This document shows, piece after piece, positions 46,758 to 56,600 of a stretch of 64,000 nt of DNA. The position numbers and the translations under genes are program-made. Origin of the DNA: Malachius bipustulatus (Eukaryota > Arthropoda > Insecta > Coleoptera > Melyridae). The stretch's first letter is position 1. Each line of letters begins with the position of its first letter. The stretch lies in the NCBI GenBank assembly GCA_910589415.1, contig OU342630.1, forward strand, positions 21,113,867-21,177,866, given 5' to 3'. Under the pieces are notes generated by a model. It saw nothing but the letters and a program-made list of their open reading frames with translations, was not told the DNA's origin and searched no databases.

Positions 46758-48417
46758 CTTTATTCCCAACAGGTATTTATACACCCAATTACAGGAAATA
46801 ACAAATTGAAATATAAGCAACAGTAAAAAATCGACAATAACAACAAGGTCGTTGCAATTCACTACATTGTACACACATGTTGATATGAAGCGTGAGTACA
46901 ATGACATATACACCAGTTTATCAAAACAATAAGAGGAGAAAAAAAACAGTCGTAAACATAGCAACAACGAACTCGGGACCACTCTTACAAGGTTATACAT
47001 GAAGTCTCGACATAGTAGCTACCACCGTGGCAAGACTATCAGAGTTTAGGTCACAAAGCTGTGACAAGTTGTTGCCATATTTGCACATAAGAAACACTGG
47101 AGACCTAATAAGTACATTAGAGCTCGAACGTGGACAGTAAAATATTGTGTTATTCCTGGAGTTGACTCGTGGAACCAAAAACGAGACATTGCCCAACAGA
47201 GATGGGCAGTCTATCAAGTTATGCATAAGATTGAATAGAAATCTTACAATAATGATAATTCGTCTCAACTCCAGGGAACACACTTCAAACCTGGTTAAAA
47301 GCATGACGTGATCAAAACCCCTATCAGGATAGACACCATCCATTACAAATGACACGAATTTCAGAAACCTTCTCTGTATTTGTTCAAGGTTGTTAATATA
47401 CACTCCGTAAATGGGATACCACACCAGGCATCCATATTCCAGCCTAGCCCTAATCAGAGTCTTAAACAAAGTAATAAGGATATTGGCATCTTTAAACTCC
47501 CGACAGTTGCGATATATGTATCCATAGATCCTGTACGCTCCAGAAATTGTGGTACACACATGCTCACCGAAGTGTAGGCGTCTATCAAATATTATGCCCA
47601 GATCCCTTATACTCTCCAGCCTATTCAGTATCATATTATTTACGGAGTAGTCATATGTGATATATAACTTCTTTCTTGTAAAGGAAACAACATTACACTT
47701 CGAGACATTGAGAGATAGTCTGTTACTAGCACACCATCGACTCACGGAGTCAATGTTTTCTTGCAAGGTTACACAATCATTGATGGACTTAATGGAGGTA
47801 AACAACTTGAGGTCGTCGGCATACAACAATTTATTGCAGGTGATCACTTTTTCAATGTCGTTAATAAAAAGTAGGAATAAGAGGGGTCCAAGTTTGGACC
47901 CTTGAGGGACACCAGAGGTGGGTACAAAAGTATCTGACATATAGTTATTGTATTTTACAAACTGTCGCCGATCAGTTAGATATGATCTAAATAGTTTAAC
48001 CAGATCGTCAGAGAACCCAAACGAGTGCAATTTATTTAGAAGAATAAAGTGATCGATTTGGTCAAAGGCCTTCTGAAAGTCTGTGTATACCACATCGACC
48101 TGACCTTTGCCGTCGATCACTTCGGCTGTATACTGACTAAAAGAGGCCAGGTTCGTGATTGTAGAGCGCTTTTCGACAAATCCATGCTGGTTCGGCGACA
48201 AGTAATTAGTAACAAAGGAGTAGATGTGTCGATACAGTATAGATTCAAAAACTTTGGAGAAGTTACAGCATAGTGAGATAGGTCTATAGTTGTACACCGA
48301 AGATTTATCTCCCTTTTTGTGAAAGTTTACGAGCAAAGGTTTGGTAGTTACAGTGCATACAAAAAATGATAGCGAAGAATTCCGGGAAAGAACCTCTTGG
48401 ATTAGCCAATCTATAGC
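46717..48417 (-). mobile_element. 5'-truncated LINE with intact RT ORF and (TAA)n tail
   Basis: The 447-residue ORF (46993-48336) carries the RT fingers and palm: KKGDKSSVYNYRPISL, FVEKRSTITNLASF, DVVYTDFQKAFDQIDH, TSGVPQGSKLGPLLFLLFIN and the active site LLYADDLK, then SIRDLGIIFDRRLHF and IRARLEYGCLVWYP. The endonuclease part is missing. The 3' end is a TAA/TTA microsatellite at 46720-46757. Frame is open throughout, so the insertion may be fairly young. The family is Jockey-like by motif. Confidence 0.92.
46993..48336 (-). CDS. LINE reverse transcriptase, 5'-truncated but open
   Basis: Catalytic YADD at about residue 172, with the conserved D in VVYTDFQKAFD about 90 residues earlier. It ends SRLHV. 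Without the endonuclease it cannot move on its own. The start methionine is only the first available one, because coding-like sequence continues upstream to about 48400. Confidence 0.9.
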   Translation of the reverse strand: MLVNFHKKGDKSSVYNYRPISLCCNFSKVFESILYRHIYSFVTNYLSPNQHGFVEKRSTITNLASFSQYTAEVIDGKGQVDVVYTDFQKAFDQIDHFILLNKLHSFGFSDDLVKLFRSYLTDRRQFVKYNNYMSDTFVPTSGVPQGSKLGPLLFLLFINDIEKVITCNKLLYADDLKLFTSIKSINDCVTLQENIDSVSRWCASNRLSLNVSKCNVVSFTRKKLYITYDYSVNNMILNRLESIRDLGIIFDRRLHFGEHVCTTISGAYRIYGYIYRNCREFKDANILITLFKTLIRARLEYGCLVWYPIYGVYINNLEQIQRRFLKFVSFVMDGVYPDRGFDHVMLLTRFEVCSLELRRIIIIVRFLFNLMHNLIDCPSLLGNVSFLVPRVNSRNNTIFYCPRSSSNVLIRSPVFLMCKYGNNLSQLCDLNSDSLATVVATMSRLHV

Positions 48418-48580
48418 TTATAATGTGGCATCATGTTGATGCCTCGCCGTCTTAGTGAACAGAATTTTATGCTAAAGACGGGGAGGCATCAACGTGATGC
48501 CTCACAAATGTTTTCAAAATTTTTGACAAAAAAAAGCTGTTTTCAAACAAAAAGCATAGAGTATACTTCATATAGCCTAT

Positions 48581-50262
48581 ATACAGGGTTACTGGTAACT
48601 GGATACATTCCTTTGGTGATCTGATAAAACAAGAGGTAAGGAGTAAATTAACCCCAACATGCACTATACAAAACTCAATAGATTTTGAGATATTTCGATT
48701 TTCAACTTTTCTTAACAAAATGGTGTTTCAAATGTCTTGAAATGTAATTTTCAAAAAATCTACTTTAACTTTTTGATTTTTTTTTTGCTGGAATACTTGT
48801 CCAATACTATGTTTCCTTCTGGAATAAAAAATATCCTGAGGTATTTCGATCGTGTGAAAATTTCAAAGAAAAACTTTCACAAACTATTTTTTTTAAAATA
48901 AGATTTAAAAGTTTTTACAAGTTATTTTCGCAAAATTGTCAAGGCAACTTGCGTACAAATTGTTTTAAAAACTTCCCTAGTGTAGTAGCTATCTAACAAG
49001 GTACGAATCTTGTACAAGAATAACAGAATCTCCCCGCTATGTACCGTTACCGAGGAACAAATCCTTAAGTCGGGACGTTTTAAAAAAAATACGGCCCTGA
49101 ACGGGGGTCTTAAAATTCTCGGATCCGGCCCATCTTCAACAGGTCGTATTTGGGGGTCCCGAGCTTCGTCCCTACCAAGTTTCGTTCCGATCGGTAAAAC
49201 TTTCAGACACTTAGAGTGTTTCCTAGGCTATTCCCGAAAAATCCCGAAATTCACGAAAAAATGACCCTTCCCGGGAACGGATCCCGCTCACTTTCAATGG
49301 GCATCGTGCCACGGTGCGCCTCTTCAATGAAGCCAAATTTCAACTTTCCCACATGAAAACTGACGGCTCTAGAGTGTTTCCTAGCAAAGTCACAGACAGA
49401 CAGACCGACAGACAGACATTTTTCGGGCACAAGAATACGTATACTTACGAAACTCTGTGACTTTGCTAGGAAACACTCTAGAGCCGCCAGTTTTCATGTG
49501 GGAAAGTTGAAATTTGGCTCGATTGAAGAGGCGCACCGTGGCACGATGCCTATTGAAAATGAGCGGGATCCGTTCCCGGGAAGTGTCATTTTTTCGGGAA
49601 TTTCGGGAATAGCCTAGTAATAGCCACTCTAAGTGTCTGAAAGTTTTACCGATCGGGACGAAACTTGGTAGAGACGAAGCTCGTGACCCCCAAATACGAC
49701 CTATTGAAAATGGACCGGATCCGGGAATTTTAAGACCCCCGTTCAGGGCCGTATTTTTTTTAAAACGTCCCGACTTAAGGATTTGTTCCTCGGTAACGGT
49801 ACATAGAGGGGAGATTCTGTTATTCTTGTACAAGATTCGTACCTTGTTAGATAGCTACTACACTAGGGAAGTTTTTAAAACAATTTGTACGCAAGTTGCC
49901 TTGACAATTTTGCGAAAATAGCTGGTAAAAACTTTTAAATCTTATTTAAAAAAAAATAGTTTGTGAAAGTTTTTCTTTGAAATTTTCACACGATCGAAAT
50001 ACCTCAGGATATTTTTTAATCCAGAAGGAAGCATAGTATTGGACAAGTATTCCAGCAAAAAAAAAATCAAAAAGTTAAAGTAGATTTTTTGAAAATTACA
50101 TTTCAAAACATTTGAAACCATTTTGTTAAAAAAAGTTGAAAATCGAAATATCTCAAAATCTATTGAGTTTTATATAGTGCATGTTGGAGTTAATTTACTC
50201 CTTACCTCTTGTTTTATCAGATCACCAAAGGAATGTATCCAGTTACCAGTAACCCTGTATAT
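48581..50262. repeat. 1.68-kb near-perfect palindrome (foldback)
   Basis: Ends ATACAGGGTTACTGGTAACT and its reverse complement. Arms of about 800 bases meet near 49390-49450, where CCTAGCAAAGTCACAGA and TCTGTGACTTTGCTAGG face each other across a short GACAGACAGACC spacer. The arms differ by scattered bases, so each holds a version of the same short ORF (49010-49264 plus, 49390-49833 minus). Confidence 0.95.
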
Positions 50263-50336
50263 CTGAAAAAGCCCAAATTGAACCCCCGTCTAGTGGACCT
50301 CCATTTTTTCCACTACACCCGTGCTCAACGTGTTAA

Positions 50337-50920
50337 CTGAATTAATATTTTCACAACAGAAAAATCGTCATTGTAAATATATTATTGTTAAAATATTATC
50401 AACACTACTCCACTATACGGCTTTCTTGAAAATAACACAAAGTAAATTCGTGCATGGCAATGGAATATTTTAAAATTAAAAGATGCATTGTATTATAGTG
50501 GGCCGTAGGGGTAGCGTCAGAGAGCGGATGTAATAAACTAATAAATAACTAAAAAGCGATGAGCCGTTGTTGATATCTACAAGCGGCAAGAACAGACAGG
50601 TACCGTATTCCGGTGGCGGCGGTAGAAATAATGGTAGTGGTGTGGGGTGTGGTAGAATTCCTCGGGTAGAAACTGGGAACCGTGTTTTTTTTAAAGTCAT
50701 GGTCATTATTGTTATCCAGCATTTATTACTACTGAAAGAGTTTCGTTGAACAATTGATCAGTTTCGTCTTGATATATTTTCTTTTGTGGCGTGTGTGGGT
50801 GTGTGTGGGTGTGTGGGGTGTTTTGTAATGCGTTTTCTTTTCTTCAAATCTCCATAATAGTGTACCTATACTCCAAATTTATCGAGCAGTTTTCAATAAA
50901 AAGGACAATAATTTTTCAAA
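50337..50920. other. hAT internal non-coding part
   Basis: No gene. 50790-50822 is a GTGTGTGGGT-type simple repeat. Confidence 0.5.
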
Positions 50921-52390
50921 ATGAGTTCCTTGAATTTAAAAGGTAAAGGAGGTGCAGAAAAACAAAGAGAGAAAAAAAAACAAAGGTTGGTAGGGCAAAG
51001 AACAAAATGCGTCAAGTTGGAAAGTTTTCTTAAGAAAAAAGATTCTATTTCCGATGCAGGGACAAAGACTAAAAAAATTGCGTTGACGACGACAAAAGCA
51101 GTTCAATAAGAGATAATGTAAGTAAGCATTGCACGACATAATAATTAAAGGTCCCAAATTCAAGCACGACACCTTTGAAAAAAAAATTAAATCGATTACA
51201 GGGGATTTTCCAGCTCACTAATAGTATTTTCGACCTGTCTCTAGCTTTCAGCTTTTTCCGGAAAATCGGAAATTTATTTTAAGGAATTTTCACACTACAC
51301 CTGACTTTTTTGAATTCAATCTGTAGAGAAACCCAAACAGCACAGGAATTTCAAGCTATTTTCGAGTTCGAAATTCCGGTCAAATCCTAGCACAAAAAAG
51401 CGTTTTTTTTTTCGATTTTTTGGAAAACGAACAGAGGTAGAGATGGCTAGAAAATCCCATTGAAAAGCTCGAAAATAGCTTAAAATTCCTGTGCTGTTTG
51501 GGTTTCTCTACAGATTGAAGTCAAAAAGTCTGGTGTAATGTGAGCATTCTAAAAAATAAATTTCCGATTTTCCGAAAAATGGCGAACAAATTTGTTGAAT
51601 GGGCAAGTGAGCAGCTGGATATAGTCGAAGAATGCAATACATTAGTAATTAAAGAATCCTTGCCCATTCACAGAAAAAGACGCGTTAAAAAAATACATGA
51701 CGAAAAATCAACAGATCAGAAGCCGCGACTGACCCTTTCGACAGCTTCAAGATTGAAACCTATAACTTTGTCTTAGATGAAGTGATTAAATCGATGAATC
51801 GACGTTTTTCAAAAAACACAAATTTATCTATGAACCTCTCTTTTTTGGATCCCAAAAACTTTGAACAAATATAAAGAATAAGATCCCTAACAATCTTCTG
51901 GAAGATCTTTCGTAAAAAATCATGCCATTTAATGACTCAGGAACATCTGACCAATTACAAGACGAGATTTTCACCTTCGCTAACAATTGGGAAACATTAA
52001 AATTGAGATTACAGGAATCTTATCAAACTGTTCGTAATTTGGACGATTCTGAGGAAGCGAATACTTTGTGCAAAAATTGTCGAAATTGTGCGAACTGTTG
52101 CTACAAAACCATCATAAGATTTAATTTATATCAAGAAGCTTATCCTGTGTTGGCAACAGCATGCAAATTTCTTCTTACATTACCAATTTCACAAGTTTAG
52201 TGTGAGCGTTCCTTCTCTGTGTTAAAATTTATAAAAAAACAGACTACGAAATAGATTGTCGAATGATAATCTGGAAGCCTTCATGTTGATGAGCACAGAA
52301 AAGGCGACTTTAAGTACAATTGATAACGAAAATGTCATTAATGCTTTTGCTGAAACGTCTCCGCAAATGAAAAAATTGTTGATGTTTTAA
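50921..52390 (+). pseudogene. hAT transposase remnant, ZMYM/TTF type
   Basis: The N-terminal piece (50921-51109) reads GGAEKQREKKKQRLVGQ and KCVKLESFLKKK, as at the start of ZMYM1-like hAT proteins. A gap with a foldback follows. The C-terminal piece (about 51590-52390) includes NKFVEWASEQLDIVEECN and, in three frames, YPVLATACKFLLTLPIS, CERSFSVLKFIK and SNDNLEAFMLMSTEK: the hAT dimerisation region. The zinc-finger and most of the catalytic part are missing. Stops and frameshifts occur near 51774, 51900, 52198 and 52240. Function lost. Confidence 0.8.
51249..51590. repeat. Foldback inside the hAT remnant
   Basis: CTGTAGAGAAACCCAAACAG then CACAGGAATTT at about 51322 returns reversed at about 51490. 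Outer words CCGGAAAATCGGAAATTTAT mirror ATAAATTTCCGATTTTCCG. Confidence 0.75.
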
Positions 52391-52920
52391 ATTTTTATTT
52401 TTATTTATTAAATTCTGGTGTAAATTTTCTATTGGTTTGGTTAGTTCATTTGTTAAGTTTAATTTTCACTTTATTCTCTATTTGATTGATTCATTTGAAT
52501 AAAATATTATGGTCATTTTGAAACTGTTTTTTTTTTCAGTTCGAAATTTTTATCAAGGAGAAGTAACAATATTTTTTAGCTTTATTTTTTAGCGACTATT
52601 ATTGATGAAAAACACTTGGGTACTGTTGGGTAAAACAGGCCTACTTATTGGAGAGTTTTTATTTCTTTTGTGAATGCCTTGCACAATATTATTTGAAGTG
52701 GATTGGTATTGAGAGCAGCCACATAATACGCTGAAGCAATGATGATTGTAATCTTCAGTTTGCATTTATCACCTGAAATACAGTTCGCAGTTCGCGATAT
52801 CCAAGATTCGTGTTAACTGAATAAATTCTCATAAGAAAATAAATATTAGCAGACCAATCGGGACCACAGTTTTTTGTTTGTATTAACGAGAGGTGTTGGT
52901 ACAAACAAGCATTTACTGTA

Positions 52921-53630
52921 ATAATTTTAGAAACTTTAAATTCAGTTCGCACATCAATGAACTTTTTCACATAGTAATTAACTACAAGGCCAAGGTAAAC
53001 AATTAAAACAAACACTGGTGTATAAAACTGGTGATATGTATTTCAAAATTCAATAAATCTAAGATTCAATCGCAAACTTCCTTATATTACACATAAAGCT
53101 CTCTTGCTACCTTTCATCTTACAAATACACATTATTACTTAAATACACAAGAACTTCTAAGGCACTCACTGTTAAATTCGCGAGTATTTCTCACAGTAAT
53201 ATATTGTATCACTTATAAAATCTAGTTAAAAAATAAAACATATCACTTCAAAACAAACTAAATAGAAGAGCGACTACAAAAGAGTGACCATGGTTTCAAG
53301 GCTCAGGATTGAGTTTTCTTAACAGCAATAAATATCCAAATAAATACAAGGCTTAAAACTCTTCATTTTAATTGTGTGCAAAAGTGTAAAAGTTCCACAT
53401 CATATAGTAGTAGGAAACATATTATACATCTTTTATTGTGATACTGCTGAGCAAAGCAAATTCCTTTAAAAAAACAAAATACAAAAAGGAATTTCTTTCT
53501 CATCAAAAGAATAATAAATCCTGTACCTTATAACCATACTTTATAAATAAGAGACCTATCAAAGATAGAACTGAATAACTAATCACAATACTGGTAGCTG
53601 AGGAGGGTAAGTGGATGGAGATGTCTCGAG
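52921..53630. other. Transporter 3' flank
   Basis: No gene seen. Probably contains the 3' UTR of the transporter on the minus strand. No clear element ends. Confidence 0.45.
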
Positions 53631-56600
53631 CTAGGTGTTTGTGATGGTGACAGTCACATCTGGATACCTGCCATCGGCTTTTTTCTCCTCGGCAGGTTTC
53701 TCCTCTACTGGTTCCTCGTCAGCTGACACGCTATCCCAAGGCTGCTTCACTCCAGAACCGCAAAACACGTAGAACGTGCAGCATACCGCGTAAACGGCCG
53801 CTGCCGTCAGGAAGACTATGCGCCACTTGGCGTGAGTTATCTGAAAGCAACACAATAAGAATTATTAATATGATACTTTTGAAAACGGAAAAGCATTTGA
53901 ACGCAAAATTGATCAAAATATTACCTGTCCCTTGACGATATTGCCGGCATAGATGGGAGCTAGCAGTCCGGCCAGGTTGGCGAGGCAGTTGGTGATCGCC
54001 ATGAGAATTCCGGCGAAGTGTGGGGATATGTCCAGATGATTAACCTTGAAACCAGAGTAGATGCCGCCGTTCAAGCCTACACCCACTGTGAGGATTCCGA
54101 CTGTCAGCCACTTGTCGCATCCAGTGAACGAAGCTGCCACCAGAGCCAGCGCTGGCCCATACTGACCTGGAAAGTGATTTAAATGAGTTCTAATCTGCTG
54201 AAAAAGTAACTTATCATTTTATATAAAACAATAATTATTATTAAATCTCAGATTGATACCTTACCACTAAAACTAGAGTTAATTTAGAATTATTTCTAAA
54301 ATGAGTCTATTTGAATAAAAATGGGTTAATTTAGTTCAATGTTACTAATTAAGATCAGAATTAAAATTTTTGACAGAAAACGGTCTCCAGAGGTATAAGA
54401 GTTTTTATGATCTAATGACAACATCTAACTATGGTTTTGTTGTCAAATCATTCATGCACATTTATAAATCTTAGAATATTTCCAGACACTTAGGTTGCTT
54501 TAACAATCAATTTTTCAAGTCTTCTGAGTACTTTAACACTTGGTCACCCATGACCGCTTGGTATATCACGAGCTGCGTGGCTCTAATTCGCCGCATGACC
54601 GAAAATACTTGATTCTGCAGTATACACATGCCCACCTTGGCCTAGTCAGACTTCCTGATCAAGCGAGTTTTTAGAGTTTACATCTAATTGTGGAACAAAT
54701 AGTCATGAAACTCAAATATAATAATTTGATGTTTGTAGATACGGAAGTCGGTTTCTAGGTCCCTGATGCTGCAGCCATTTAGGCTTATTGTATCTTTCCA
54801 TAGCTATTGGTTCTTGGCTATTCAAATAACTCTGCATCCTTCACAAGGTTCAGAAGTTTGCTTGCCAAGGCTTTCTCCGACGTCATGTCATTGGTATTGT
54901 TCTCCATGATTGTGTGTCGGGTTCGATTCAGTGCTGGGCACTCAAAGATTACATGGAAAGCTGTTTCGTCTTCCTCTGCATGCTGGTTCTCCATTGAAGA
55001 TACCCAACTTCTTCAGGTGTTGTCTCAGGTGGCAGTGTCTTGTAAAAAGTCCCACCACTGATTTAATTTGCATTCTGTTTAAATGCAGTAGTTCATTGGC
55101 AAGTTTTGGAGATGGTTCTTTTACCATTAACTTGCTATGTGGTTCCAATATGCTTTGTGTTGGTTACTTGTCCAACTAGCTATCGCGCCACATACCATGT
55201 TTCTGGTAGTTCCAAACATTGGTTCTGGTCCTGTGAAGGCAACTGCCGCGCCCTCTTTGGCCAGTTCATCCGCCGTTCCGTTACCAGCTACTTCTCAGCG
55301 ACCCGGTACCCAAACAAGTGTTACCTTGTTTTGTTTAGCCAGCTCGTTGAGGTTGCTGAGGCATGAAATATAATTTACTAAGTAAAAAAACTCGTAAACT
55401 AGAAATCAAACTTTAATTATTTATAACAAAGAATTGTAATTGCATTTTTAAAGTAATAAAAAATGTTCTATAATCAATAAAGATTTATTTCTATTCATGT
55501 TTTACTGTAAAACATTCCAAACAATAGTGAGGCTGATTGTCGCATTGGACCCAATAAGTGGTAACCTTCTTCACTGTATTTTTATCAAACTTCAAAAAGG
55601 TTTTCTATTCATAACATCCTCTACAATACTTTCTGGTTTTGGCTGCTGGTCCATCCTTTTTTGTGAAAGTGTGAGTATTCAGGGCTCTTTTTCTTGAAGT
55701 AAATGGCATGTTCTTTGTCTCGCGCTCCTTTTCCTCGGTCTCTGCCCCTTTGAACAATTCCATAATGATTTTCTCTCTAAATTCAGAAATGGTGACATTT
55801 TGATTTTCCTGAACAGTATGCGCATTGACTACTGCAGTGCCAAGCAAAACCTCAATCGCTATTTTTCTATACCACTTGATAGTCTTTCTAAGCAGGGCAG
55901 TATTATAACTTGCCATTTGATCTGATTAATCGATTGAGGACTTACCAGAGTTATATTCAAGAATGGCAGCTGGTTTTCGTGTATTACCACCAAACCGTTT
56001 CGTAACTTCAATGTTTTCGTTCCCATTCTTGGTCGACAAAAAATTCACATCACACTTGTCACACCACTTCCCTACACAAATACCTCTGCTATTTTCTTTT
56101 ACAGTAATTTCTCCCACTTTCAATTTTTTATTTACCACTTCTTTTCGGTTACCTCTATGGTTAGCTCTTAGAGTTCCCAAAAGATATGTGTTCTTATCCA
56201 ATAACTGATTAGCTAACTCGATGCTCGTGTAGTAATTGTCAGTTACGATAGTTCTGTCTGCATTGAGTAATTTTTCGGCCAAAAACATCTCCATATTCCA
56301 TGTGAATCCATTGTCACAACAAAGTTTGAACATTTTCAGACCGTATTTGTGGGTTTTATTTGGAATGTATTGTTTCATCAACAAACATCCACAAAATGGT
56401 ATCGAGTGTCTCATCGACGCAAACTATCTTTCCAGACACATATATTTCTTGACATTTTTGAACAAATTCATTTATCAGTGGTTCAATCTTATAGATTCTG
56501 TCTTCTTCAGGGCATTCTCGTTATTGCTAAAATGTCACATTTTAAATAAAATTTCAAATCTATTTCGAGTCACGATATGTGATATAAAATCATTCTTGAA

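Larger units (their letters stand above)
46435..50332. mobile_element. piggyBac-like element, TTAA flanked, hosting a LINE and a palindrome
   Basis: TTAA at 46431-46434 and 50333-50336 flanks inverted ends CACGTTGAGCACGG...CCGTGCTCAACGTG. Short palindromes of the form GAGGCATCAC.TTGATGCCTC and GAGACAT..GTGTCTC lie near the left end and again at 48424-48505. No piggyBac transposase. The LINE at 46717-48417 and the foldback at 48581-50262 are inside it. Confidence 0.85.
46305..52390 (+). mobile_element. hAT element, right end not found, split by a nested insertion
   Basis: Left end CAGGGGTGGATGGGCCCAGG with an inner palindrome (GGGGGAAAAAGGGAATTTTC, then CCCCC), typical of hAT ends. 130 bases in, a piggyBac-like element (46435-50332) is inserted. 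hAT transposase remnants follow at 50921-52390. The sequence before the left end is CTACCTAC. I did not find a matching copy or right end downstream. Confidence 0.6.
43986..52918. mobile_element. Possible pogo/Tigger-like element ends around a nest of insertions
   Basis: The left end CAGCAAACCCTCGTTAACAC is preceded by TA. The right end, reversed, reads CAGTAAATGCTTG...CCTCTCGTTAATAC and is followed by TA. Both resemble pogo-type termini and TA duplication. No pogo transposase was found between them. The pairing is inferred and they may belong to two elements. Confidence 0.4.

Noticed and set aside
49010..49833. Mirrored ORF in the palindrome as a real gene
   Set aside because: No homology recognised. 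The openness in both arms follows from the arms being copies.
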